From: Qipengyuania vulgaris
Lineage (GTDB): Bacteria; Pseudomonadota; Alphaproteobacteria; Sphingomonadales; Sphingomonadaceae
Reading direction: 5' to 3'
DNA length: 64,000 bases
Assembly (NCBI GenBank): GCA_000756795.1
Contig: CCSI01000001.1
Coordinates: 907,548-971,547 of the forward strand
How positions within the stretch are numbered: the first letter of the stretch is position 1; every line of letters starts with the position of its first letter. Made by a program: the position numbers and the translations under genes. The notes beneath the pieces are model-generated. The model saw nothing but the letters and a program-made list of their open reading frames with translations. It was not told the origin of the DNA and did not search any database. Positions 38,201 to 45,957 of this stretch are shown piece after piece.

Positions 38201-38969
38201 TGGCGAGGATGAAGAGGCCGTTCGCCTTCGCAAGCGTGTCCAACTGCTCGATCCGCGCGACGTCGCTGCCGGTGTAGAGGAAGGCCGCAGCGATATGGCG
38301 GAGCGTGGGGAGTTGCGCCGTGAGGTGGGGGAGGATTTCGACTAGGCTGCCTTCCATCTCCACCTTCTCAGCGTCACCCCGGACTTGATCCGGGGTCCCG
38401 CTTTCTTCGGAAGGCAGCGGGACCCCGGCTCGGGGGCCGGGGTGACGAAAAGGGACGACATTGCTCTCAACCTCTATCGTAAACTTCTGTTCGAGATCGC
38501 GCGGCGGTATCAGGATCAGCTGCACGCCTGCGCTATGCTTCGCCAGCATCTCCAGTGAGATGTCGCACGCCCCCTTCTCCTGCCACTCGCCCGACAGCGT
38601 GCGCATGCGTCCCGCCGAGATCAGGCGGCACAGGCGGCCATAGGCCTTGCGGCTTTTCGGATAGGCGAGGAAGGCCAGCCCTTCGACCGTCTCGATCCGG
38701 CAACCGATACAGGGTTTCAGCTTGAGCGTCTTGGCCTCGGTATGCACGCGCACCACGCCGGCCATGGTGTTGGCATCGGCAATCCCGATCGCGTCATAGC
38801 CCAGCGCGCGCGCCTGCAACACGAGGTCGACCGCGTCCGACGCGCCGCGCAGGAAGCTGAAGCAGGATACCAGGCCGAGTTCGACGAAGGCACTGCGCGG
38901 CGGCGCGTCTATGCCGTCCGGATCGAGGTCGATCGTGCGCTTGGGTATCTGCTGGTCGTTCTCGGGCAT
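35259..38969 (-). CDS. dnaE2: Error-prone DNA polymerase DnaE2 (ImuC)
   Basis: 1236 residues from the ATG at 38969, one base after the UdgX stop. The N-terminal PHP domain begins [23 protein letters not shown]; the polymerase active site [16 protein letters not shown] lies near residues 450-460. [17 protein letters not shown] and [29 protein letters not shown] are C-family palm and fingers motifs; an OB-fold region closes the C-terminus ([23 protein letters not shown]). It performs SOS translesion synthesis with ImuA and ImuB. Two in-frame palindromic insertions sit at about residues 175-199 and 878-922. Confidence 0.95.
   Translation of the reverse strand: [1236 protein letters not shown]
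36204..36337. repeat. 134-bp palindromic repeat element inside dnaE2 (second)
   Basis: Nested complementary arms: ATCCTCCCC (36204) with GGGGAGGAT (36329); GGGGAGGGGGACC (36218) with GGTCCCCCTCCCC (36311); TGGTGGAGGGGA (36247) with TCCCCTCCACCA (36289). The DnaE2 frame reads through it as a Pro/His/Gly-rich segment ([14 protein letters not shown] and on) that interrupts the normal sequence. Confidence 0.8.
38372..38447. repeat. 76-bp palindromic repeat element inside dnaE2 (first)
   Basis: CGTCACCCCGG (38372) pairs with CCGGGGTGACG (38437), and inside it CCGGGGTCCCGCT (38390) pairs with AGCGGGACCCCGG (38415). The frame is maintained and encodes [22 protein letters not shown], unlike any DnaE2 core sequence. 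Similar protein-coding palindromic units are known from alphaproteobacteria. Confidence 0.85.
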
Positions 38970-38970
38970 C

Positions 38971-40407
38971 TCACGCCAGCTCCTCCAACCGCGCGCGAAC
39001 GGCGGCGAGATCGGCATCGAACAGCCGCGCCTGTTCCTCGCGTGCGGGGCCATCGAGCCGCAGGAGATAGGAGGGGTGCGCGGTGACCCAGAGTTCGCTG
39101 CCATCCTCCAGCGGGATAGGCGCGCCGCGCACCTTCGAAATGCTCACCGTCTTGCCGAGCATCCCGCGCGCTGCGCTCGCGCCCATGGCGAGCACCAGCT
39201 TTGGTTTCACGATGGCGCGCTCGCTCTCGATCCACCAGCGGCAGGTGTCGATTTCCTTCGCACCCGGGTTCTGGTGGAGGCGACGCTTGCCGCGCTGGAC
39301 ATATTTGAAATGCTTCACCGCATTGGTGACGTAGGCCGCACGCCGGTCGATCCCGACCTTCTCCAGATGCGCGTCGAGCAATTGCCCTGCCGGACCCACG
39401 AAGGGACGGCCGGTCTGGTCCTCCTGGTCGCCGGGCTGTTCGCCGACAATCATCAGCGCAGCGTCCTGAGGCCCCTCCCCCATGACGGCGTGGTTATCGA
39501 GCTGGCCGATCGGGCACTTGCGACAGCCATGGATCGCCTTGTCGATGGCGGCGAGCGTATCGGGCCGCTCCTCGAACTCTAGCGCGCCCTTCTCCACCAT
39601 CTTCGCCTCGCGCCCCTGCGCGCCCGCGATGAGATCGGGGATGAGCGCGGCCTCGGGCATGTTCTTCCAGTATTTCTTCGGCATCTCCTTCAGCATCGCA
39701 CCGATTTTCAGCCGCGCGGGGTTGAAGATGGAGGCGTAATAGGTGCGCCAGAGGTCCTCCATCGGGTCGCCGCCGGGGGCGTCGTGACGCTCGGCAGGCG
39801 GGCCCTCGGACATGGTCTCGGTATCCCAATGGAGCGAGCCGCGCGGGGTCAGGATCGACCAGCGCATGTTGGAAAAGCGCCGCATGAAGAAGCCTGCATT
39901 GGCGCGCAAAATGTGATGCTCGGGCTCGAACCAGGCGACGTAATGCTCGCTTACTTCTTCATCCTCGCTCTCCACCAGCCGGAAGCGGACGAAAGCGTGC
40001 ATCTTGTGGCTGTCGCGCCGAACATTCTTGTCGAGCTCTTCCACCCGGCGAACATCGGGGTCGGCCTTGTCTTCCATCATGCGAGGGTTCGACTGGAGCC
40101 GCCAGAGCAGGCGGTAGAGCAGCGCGAACCTTTCCGGATCGGAATGAAGTATGGCGTTTCGCGCAAGGCTCACGAAGCGCCGGTTGGCGCGCACCGGCTT
40201 GGCATCTATCGGCGGCACGGGCATGCGGCGCTCACCATGCGCGAAGAGGTCGCCGCTGCCGCCCGGTTCGACCCAAGCTACGCGGTCGGGCGGGACATCG
40301 CACTGGACGAGCGCACGCGCCCGTTCGCGCCAGAAGTCGAAATCGTCGGCTTCGGGCAAATGCACCATGTAATAGGTGCCGAGCTTGACGTGCTGGAGAG
40401 CGGTCAT
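38971..40407 (-). CDS. DUF4130-UdgX fusion: uracil-DNA-binding/glycosylase protein
   Basis: 478 residues. Residues 1-280 form a DUF4130/TIGR03915-type 'DNA metabolism' domain (QHVKLGTYYMVHLPEADDFDFWRE; NMRWSILTPRGSLHWD). Residues 290-478 are UdgX: CRKC and a later CRWW fit the Fe-S ligands, GEQPGDQEDQTGRPFVGPAGQLLD is the family-4-type active-site loop, and GKRRLHQNP near residue 372 is the UdgX KRRIH loop with Leu for Ile; its His forms the covalent bond to the abasic sugar in studied UdgX. AHPSYLLR is the final motif. Start overlaps the radical SAM stop (ATGA). Confidence 0.92.
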   Translation of the reverse strand: MTALQHVKLGTYYMVHLPEADDFDFWRERARALVQCDVPPDRVAWVEPGGSGDLFAHGERRMPVPPIDAKPVRANRRFVSLARNAILHSDPERFALLYRLLWRLQSNPRMMEDKADPDVRRVEELDKNVRRDSHKMHAFVRFRLVESEDEEVSEHYVAWFEPEHHILRANAGFFMRRFSNMRWSILTPRGSLHWDTETMSEGPPAERHDAPGGDPMEDLWRTYYASIFNPARLKIGAMLKEMPKKYWKNMPEAALIPDLIAGAQGREAKMVEKGALEFEERPDTLAAIDKAIHGCRKCPIGQLDNHAVMGEGPQDAALMIVGEQPGDQEDQTGRPFVGPAGQLLDAHLEKVGIDRRAAYVTNAVKHFKYVQRGKRRLHQNPGAKEIDTCRWWIESERAIVKPKLVLAMGASAARGMLGKTVSISKVRGAPIPLEDGSELWVTAHPSYLLRLDGPAREEQARLFDADLAAVRARLEELA

Positions 40408-41648
40408 GCGGCGAACAGTTCCAGTTGCTCGGACTTGGGCGCGAGCAGGCTGCGCAAGTCGGCGCGGTCGGTCAGCGTGATGGGTCGCCAGTCCACCGTC
40501 ACGATGAAGGGCCGCACCTTGGTGATCGACTGGGTGAGCAACGCCACGTCGTCGAGCCGCAGCGCGCGGTGGCGGCGGCTCGCCAGTATCTTGCCCACCG
40601 CCTTCACGCCGAGGCCGGGGACACGCAGCAATTGCTCTTTCGAAGCCCGGTTCACATCGACCGGAAACGCCTCGCGGAATTTCAGCGCCCAGGCCAGCTT
40701 CGGGTCGATATCGAGCGGCAGGTTCCCGTCCGCCTCGGTCGCCTGCATCACATCGGTGGGCTTGTAGCCATAGAAACGCATCAGCCAGTCCGACTGGTAG
40801 AGCCGGTGTTCGCGGATGAGCGGCGGGCGCTTCAGCGGCAGCACCGCGCTGGCATCGGGGATCGGCGAGAAAGCGCTGTAATAGACCCGGCGCAGGCGGA
40901 AATTGTCGTAGAGCCGGCTCGCCTTGCCCACGATATCGGCATCGGTCGCGGCATCGGCGCCGACAATCATCTGCGTCGACTGGCCCGCGGGCGCGAAGCG
41001 CGGTGCATGGCGGAAACGCTTACGCGCATCCTTCGCCTCGACAAGATCGGCCTTCACTTTGCCCATCGCGCCTTCGATTTGCCGCGCGTCCTTGTCGGGC
41101 GCGAGGCGCGTGAGGCCGCTGTCGGTAGGCAATTCGACATTGATCGAGACACGGTCGGCATAAAGCCCCGCCTGGTGGACGATTTCCGGGTCCGCCTCGG
41201 GGATGGTCTTCAAATGGATATAGCCGCGAAAATCATGCTCCTCGCGCAATATCCGCGCGACCTCGACAATCTGCTCCATCGTGTGGTTCGAGCTCTTCAC
41301 GATGCCCGAAGAGAGGAACAGCCCCTCGATATAATTGCGCCGGTAGAAGGCGAGTGTGAGGTCGACCACCTCCTGCGGGGTGAATCGCGCCCGCGCCACG
41401 TTCGAGCTCTTGCGATTGACGCAGTAATGGCAGTCGAACACGCAGTGGTTGGTCAGCAATATCTTGAGCAGCGAGATGCAGCGGCCATCGGGCGCATAAG
41501 CGTGGCAGATGCCCATCCCTTCGGTCGAGCCGATACCCTTCCCGCCAAGGCTGTTCTTCTTCGCCGTGCCCGACGACGCGCAGGACGCATCGTATTTCGC
41601 CGCATCGGCGAGAATTTCGAGCTTCTGGAGGACAGTCTGCGCGGCCAT
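40404..41648 (-). CDS. DNA modification/repair radical SAM protein (TIGR03916-like)
   Basis: 414 residues from the ATG at 41648 (MAAQTVLQKLEILADAAKYDASC). The cluster motif CVFDCHYC (CX3CX2C) binds the [4Fe-4S] that activates S-adenosylmethionine. GLFLSSGIVKSSNHTMEQ and YIHLKTIPEADPEIV continue the TIM barrel. A C-terminal helix-hairpin-helix, VNRASKEQLLRVPGLGVKAVGKI, suggests DNA binding. This family is known to sit beside UdgX; the substrate is unknown. First gene of the LexA-box operon leading to UdgX and dnaE2. The TTG at 41696 is rejected since it would place the LexA box inside the gene. Confidence 0.9.
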   Translation of the reverse strand: MAAQTVLQKLEILADAAKYDASCASSGTAKKNSLGGKGIGSTEGMGICHAYAPDGRCISLLKILLTNHCVFDCHYCVNRKSSNVARARFTPQEVVDLTLAFYRRNYIEGLFLSSGIVKSSNHTMEQIVEVARILREEHDFRGYIHLKTIPEADPEIVHQAGLYADRVSINVELPTDSGLTRLAPDKDARQIEGAMGKVKADLVEAKDARKRFRHAPRFAPAGQSTQMIVGADAATDADIVGKASRLYDNFRLRRVYYSAFSPIPDASAVLPLKRPPLIREHRLYQSDWLMRFYGYKPTDVMQATEADGNLPLDIDPKLAWALKFREAFPVDVNRASKEQLLRVPGLGVKAVGKILASRRHRALRLDDVALLTQSITKVRPFIVTVDWRPITLTDRADLRSLLAPKSEQLELFAA

Positions 41649-41650
41649 TC

Positions 41651-41665
41651 GTTCTGTATATGTTC
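41651..41665 (-). promoter_or_regulatory. LexA (SOS) box of the radical SAM-UdgX-dnaE2 operon
   Basis: GTTC-TGTATAT-GTTC, an exact alphaproteobacterial GTTC-N7-GTTC site, read GAAC-N7-GAAC on the coding strand. It ends two bases before the ATG and covers a TATACA -10 (41656-41661) placed 17 bases after TTGGCG, so the message may be leaderless. Confidence 0.8.
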
Positions 41666-41904
41666 CAATGTTGGATTCGCCAATATCAAAAGGCAAACCG
41701 CGCCCCGGGAACCCAAAGTTTTATTCCGCGTAGATAAGACACGGACCGGGCCCCTCTGGCGGATGCTCACCAGCATTCGTGATGTCGGACGTATCGTCGC
41801 CCCCGGACCGGTTTCCGCAATCCGGTGGCAGGATATCACGCAGCGTGCGTGCGCCCGCCGTCTTTCCGACCGAAGCGCCGCAATGCTGCCGGTTGGAGTA
41901 TGTA

Positions 41905-42627
41905 ATGAAAACTATCGCTACCCTCGCCCTCGTCGCACTCGCAGCGTCGCCTGCGCTGGCACAGGAAAAGGACTGGAACTTCGGCGACGGCGAAATGCCC
42001 GAACGCTGGTCCACCATCAACACAGATTATGCCATTTGCGATGCCGGCCTGAACCAGTCGCCCATCGACCTCGGCATGCCAAATGCCCGCGGGGACGTGC
42101 AGCTCGAAACCAATTTCGGCACCGGCAACGGAACCATCGCGCTGGGTACCGAGAAGGTGCAGGTGGACTTCGAAGAAGGCTTCGGGATGAATTCGGGCGG
42201 CAAGGAATTCAACCTTATCCAGGTCCATTTCCATACGCCTTCGGAACACGCGGTTTCGGGCGAGCGCTACCCGCTCGTCGCGCATTTCGTGCACGCAACG
42301 GACGAAGGTGAACTCGGTGTCCTCGGCGTGATGTTCGAGGAAGGCGAGGCCAATTCCGCGCTGACCGAAATCGTCTCCGGTGTTGGCGACGGCGCGGGGA
42401 CGAGCGTTTCGTTCGACATCAACGAGATGGTTCCGGCCGACCTCGACGTCTATCGCTACATGGGCTCGCTCACGACGCCGCCCTGCAGCGAGGGTGTGAA
42501 CTGGCACGTCGCCAATACACCGATGACTGCCAGCGCCGAACAGATCGCCGCGATGAAAGCCAATCTCGGCCCATCGGCCCGCTCGCTCCAGCCGCTCGGT
42601 TCACGCCTGCTGGTTGCGCCCGATTGA
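41905..42627 (+). CDS. Alpha-type carbonic anhydrase, exported
   Basis: 240 residues from the ATG at 41905. Signal peptide MKTIATLALVALAASPALAQ, then the alpha-CA fold: NQSPIDL, LIQVHFHTPSEH (two zinc histidines and the Thr/Glu gate) and LVAHFVHATDEG (third histidine), and GSLTTPPCSEGVNWHV. Periplasmic hydration of CO2. Transcribed against the flanking SOS operons. Confidence 0.93.
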   Translation: MKTIATLALVALAASPALAQEKDWNFGDGEMPERWSTINTDYAICDAGLNQSPIDLGMPNARGDVQLETNFGTGNGTIALGTEKVQVDFEEGFGMNSGGKEFNLIQVHFHTPSEHAVSGERYPLVAHFVHATDEGELGVLGVMFEEGEANSALTEIVSGVGDGAGTSVSFDINEMVPADLDVYRYMGSLTTPPCSEGVNWHVANTPMTASAEQIAAMKANLGPSARSLQPLGSRLLVAPD

Positions 42628-42635
42628 GGCGTATC

Positions 42636-42661
42636 GCCGGGACGGCTGCGGCCGTCCCGGC
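42636..42661 (+). terminator. Hairpin after the carbonic anhydrase gene
   Basis: GCCGGGACGGC (42636-42646) and GCCGTCCCGGC (42651-42661) with loop TGCG, 8 bases beyond the stop. No T-tract follows. Confidence 0.5.
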
Positions 42662-42768
42662 AACCCATCCCCGCGCATTCCGCTTGCGCACGATTAACCA
42701 AGTTCGCAAAGCCGGGATTTACCAATGTCACTTAGTCCGGAACTCCAAGATAACGGAGGGTCTTGCCG

Positions 42769-43167
42769 GTGGCGTTGTTCCAGAAATTGCCGACGATGAA
42801 TACTGAAGAGCGCCGGACCGTCCAGCGCTATACCGTCGACTGTCCTGCAAAACTGAAGATGCTTGGCGGAGACCGCGAAGGCCGCTTGTCCGACCTGTCG
42901 GAAGCCGGCGCCCGCTTTGAAACCCCGAACCCGCCGCAGGAGGGCGTCTCCGGCCTTCTGTCATGGGGCGAGCACGAGTTCTTCGGAAAGGTCGTCTGGG
43001 CGAACGAGAACAGCTGCGGCATGGTTTTCGAGCGCCCCATCCCGCTCAGCGTCGTCGAACAGACTTGCGAAGTGGTCGAGGTGCAAGGCGGCCCCGTCGC
43101 CAATTTCGGCAACATCCCCGTCGCCTCGCGAGGTCGCCGTGCTTCGCTCGTCTCGCGCGACAGCTGA
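42769..43167 (+). CDS. PilZ domain protein (c-di-GMP receptor)
   Basis: 132 residues from the GTG at 42769, chosen because AACGGAGGG (42752-42760) gives good spacing; ATG at 42796 is possible. EERRTVQR carries the R-x-x-x-R motif and RLSDLSEAG the D-x-S-x-x-G motif, both required for binding c-di-GMP. No other domain. It could respond to the diguanylate cyclase at 17577-18755. Confidence 0.85.
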   Translation: MALFQKLPTMNTEERRTVQRYTVDCPAKLKMLGGDREGRLSDLSEAGARFETPNPPQEGVSGLLSWGEHEFFGKVVWANENSCGMVFERPIPLSVVEQTCEVVEVQGGPVANFGNIPVASRGRRASLVSRDS

Positions 43168-43222
43168 CGGTTCAGCATTGCGACACCTCGCGCAGGCCAT
43201 TGGCGGCGGCGGAGGTCGTATC

Positions 43223-43573
43223 ATGAAATTTGCCGTACCCGCCGCGCTTGCGGTTCTTGCCCTGCCTGTTGCCGTTATGGCGCAGGATCATTCCGAGCAT
43301 GAGAGCGAGCGGAAGGCTGCGACCGAACGCTGTGTCGCAGCGACGGTGCTGGTGCCGCCTTTCAACAACACGCCCGGCGCGCTGGAGCAGTCGCGCGTGG
43401 CTGCAACCACGGTCGAGGGCATCCGCCACCGCCGCGGCGAGGCGGCCTATCGTGTCTGCAAGACTAGCGCGGTGGCTCCGGAAATCTCCGAAGTGGAAGG
43501 CGTGAACGAGAAGCCGCTGACCGAAGAGGAAATGCGCGAACTCGATCCGGAAACGGCGACGCGCGAGGACTGA
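43223..43573 (+). CDS. Small exported protein of unknown function
   Basis: 116 residues, ATG at 43223 after GGAGG (43211). Signal peptide to about MAQ (residue 21). The mature protein is charged, has two cysteines (ERCVAATVL, YRVCKTS) and ends in an acidic tail (LTEEEMRELDPETATRED). No family recognised. Its stop faces that of imuB four bases away. Confidence 0.7.
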   Translation: MKFAVPAALAVLALPVAVMAQDHSEHESERKAATERCVAATVLVPPFNNTPGALEQSRVAATTVEGIRHRRGEAAYRVCKTSAVAPEISEVEGVNEKPLTEEEMRELDPETATRED

Positions 43574-43577
43574 CGCG

Positions 43578-45161
43578 TCAGGCGCATAGCCCCTGCAGAT
43601 ACCAGTCGGGCGCACCGCCCCGCCCGTCTCCCACGATACCCAGCCGGTAAATCCAGTAGCGTCGCCCGCGCTGGTCCTCAATCCGGTAATAGTCGCGCAG
43701 CCGCGTGGCCCCGCGCTCGCGCCACCATTCGGGGGCAATGCGTTCCGGGCCTTCGACGCGCGTGACCTCGTGCACCTCGCCCCGCCAGCGGAAACGCTGC
43801 GGATAGCCATCGGGCGTGGCGTAGAGCACGGCGATTTTCTCCGCGCGGTCGAGCATTTTGAGCGGGCGCTTGTGGAAGGCCAGTTGGCCCTGGCTCGCCG
43901 ACTCGGGCTCCAGCGGAGGATGCCAGCGCTGGGCGCGTTCGGGAATGTGGCTGGCGAAGGGCACCGGGCGGCTGACGGCGCCTTCACCCAGCCTCACAGT
44001 GAGCCGGTCGACCAGCGCGGACAGGGCAATGCCGTGGTTCTCCGCCGCGGCTTCGATATCGCCCTGCTCCAGCGCCAAGGGCTCGGCCCAGCTGGCGCGC
44101 AGGCGCAGCATCTCGATACCAAAACCGGCATCGATATCGTCGAGCTTGGCCGCGAAGAGCCGCACGATATGCGCCGCCTCGCGTGTGGCGGCGGCGAGTT
44201 CGAGGCGGCGTACCGTCACCTCTCCATCGACACGCCACAGGCCCAGTTCGAGCCGGCGCGCGCCCTCGCCCCGCCCTTCGAGTTCGCGCGCCATGTCTTC
44301 GGCAAGGTCCTCCACCACCTGGTCGAGCAACTGGCGGTGACGGATGGGCTCGAGCAACCTGCGCTGGACCAGCGGCATTTGCTGCGGGACCACGGGCAGC
44401 AGCGGCTCGGGCACGCGGCCCAAGAGCTGGTCGAGCCGGATGAGCGGGTTGGCGGCGGGCGACTTGCGGTTGCGGAAGCGGCGCTGGATGGCATCGCGGC
44501 CAATCGTGGTGAGTTCGCCCAACTGCTTGAGGCCGAGGCGGCGCAGCACGGTGACCACGTCCTGGTCGAGCCGGAGCGCGGCAACAGGCAGGCTGGAGAG
44601 CGCGCGCATGATGTCCTCATCCCCGCGCCCGCCGATGATGCTGCCCGGGGCCGCATGGTGCGACAGCGCCCAGGCCGCGCCGGCCGTCGGGGCGATGGCG
44701 CAGCGCATGGTCAGCTCGCGCCTGGCAAAGGCCTGCGCGACATCGGCCACCAGTCCATTTTCGCCGCCGAAGAGGTGCGGGACGGCGGTCACATCGACCA
44801 GCAAGCCGTCGGGCGCATCCATCGCCGACCACGGCCCCCAGCGCTGCGCCCAGACGGCGAGCTTCTCGAGGAAGGCAAGGTCGCCTGCCGGGTCATAGGG
44901 CGCGGTGACGATTTGCGGGCAGAGCGTGCGCGCATCGGCGAGCATCATCCCCGCCCGCGCCCCGGCGGCTGCGCCTGCGCGATTGGCCGCCTCGATACGC
45001 GGCCCGTGCGCAGTGTCGGCAATCAGGACGAGCGGCTTGTCGTCGAACTCGCGCCGTTCCGAGGCGCCCTGCCGCCAGCGGTCCATCGCCATGGCGGGGA
45101 GCCAGATGGAAAGGATGCGGCGGGTCTGGGGAGGTGACAGCCCCGCCGCAGGCGCATTCAC
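43578..45161 (-). CDS. imuB: ImuB, catalytically inactive Y-family polymerase homologue
   Basis: 527 residues. Y-family fold but without the catalytic acids: the N-terminal strand reads RILSIWLPAMAMDRWR where DinB has DMDAFF, and SAMDAPDGLLVDVT replaces the SIDE-type motif. QGQLAF at residues 423-428 fits the beta-clamp-binding QxxLxF pattern. ImuB is the hub joining ImuA, DnaE2 and the clamp. Its start overlaps the imuA stop (ATGA). Confidence 0.93.
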   Translation of the reverse strand: MNAPAAGLSPPQTRRILSIWLPAMAMDRWRQGASERREFDDKPLVLIADTAHGPRIEAANRAGAAAGARAGMMLADARTLCPQIVTAPYDPAGDLAFLEKLAVWAQRWGPWSAMDAPDGLLVDVTAVPHLFGGENGLVADVAQAFARRELTMRCAIAPTAGAAWALSHHAAPGSIIGGRGDEDIMRALSSLPVAALRLDQDVVTVLRRLGLKQLGELTTIGRDAIQRRFRNRKSPAANPLIRLDQLLGRVPEPLLPVVPQQMPLVQRRLLEPIRHRQLLDQVVEDLAEDMARELEGRGEGARRLELGLWRVDGEVTVRRLELAAATREAAHIVRLFAAKLDDIDAGFGIEMLRLRASWAEPLALEQGDIEAAAENHGIALSALVDRLTVRLGEGAVSRPVPFASHIPERAQRWHPPLEPESASQGQLAFHKRPLKMLDRAEKIAVLYATPDGYPQRFRWRGEVHEVTRVEGPERIAPEWWRERGATRLRDYYRIEDQRGRRYWIYRLGIVGDGRGGAPDWYLQGLCA

Positions 45162-45940
45162 GCGCGGCGGGGCATGCGGCGATGCTGCAGCCCCGCTGTC
45201 CAGTTCGCCACCGCGCGGTCGGCGTCCTCGCGCGCCTTACTGGCGGTGAGGCGCGTGCCGGTTTCCGCCAGCAGCCATTCGCCCGGCGCGTGGCTTCGGG
45301 CGCGGAAGAGTTCGGCCTTCCAAGCAGGCTCGCCCGGTGCCTGCGCGTTCCATTCGGCTGTGTTGGAGGGCGCCGAGGTCACTTCCCACCGCATCCGCGC
45401 CGAGGACAGGTCGCGCCCCGCATCCACGCGCAGCAGGAACAGCGGCACACCGTGCTTCTGCGCGGTCAGCGTCAGCCGGCGCGAGGCGGTGAAGTCGAGC
45501 GCTTTCGGATTGCCCGACATCTCCCCGATGACGAAAGCCAGTTCGCGGCAGCGCAGCCCCTCTTCCATCGCGAAGAGCGCATCTTCCGCCTTCTCCGCCA
45601 GCACATGTATGACCCGCGCCTGCAAATCCTTCGGCAGGCCGGCGCGATAGGGCCGCCCGCCGAGCCGGGCCGCATCGTGGGTCTGGACCCACAGGACCGA
45701 GCGGCGGTCTTCCGCCTCCTGCCCTTCCCCGCGCGGGGTATTACGCCAGTCGTCGAGCGCCAGTGCGAGCGCTGCGCCCGCCCCTGCCCCCTCACGCGAG
45801 GAGGCGAAGATTTCGCTATGCAGCGCCTTGCCTTGCTGGACCGCAAGACCCGGACGCCAACGCGCACTGCGCCGCGCCGAAAGCGTGGCGACATCTTCGA
45901 AGGCCGTGGTCGGCAGGGAAGAAAGGTCTGGCTGGGACAT
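45158..45940 (-). CDS. imuA: ImuA, SOS mutagenesis accessory protein
   Basis: 260 residues from the ATG at 45940. A RecA/SulA-like fold: VLWVQTHDAARLGGRPYRAGLPKDLQARVIHVLAEKAEDALFAMEEGLRCRELAFVIGE is the conserved core. It works with ImuB and DnaE2 in translesion mutagenesis. The LexA box lies 18 bases upstream. Confidence 0.9.
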   Translation of the reverse strand: MSQPDLSSLPTTAFEDVATLSARRSARWRPGLAVQQGKALHSEIFASSREGAGAGAALALALDDWRNTPRGEGQEAEDRRSVLWVQTHDAARLGGRPYRAGLPKDLQARVIHVLAEKAEDALFAMEEGLRCRELAFVIGEMSGNPKALDFTASRRLTLTAQKHGVPLFLLRVDAGRDLSSARMRWEVTSAPSNTAEWNAQAPGEPAWKAELFRARSHAPGEWLLAETGTRLTASKAREDADRAVANWTAGLQHRRMPRRA

Positions 45941-45957
45941 AGGGAATCGACTCGTCT

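Noticed and set aside
36402..38345. 647-codon open frame on the plus strand
   Set aside because: It is antisense to the conserved active-site region of dnaE2 and shows no domain; long antisense frames are expected in high-GC DNA.
36204..38447. Palindromes as insertion sequences
   Set aside because: No transposase and too short; they lie in frame as palindromic coding repeats.
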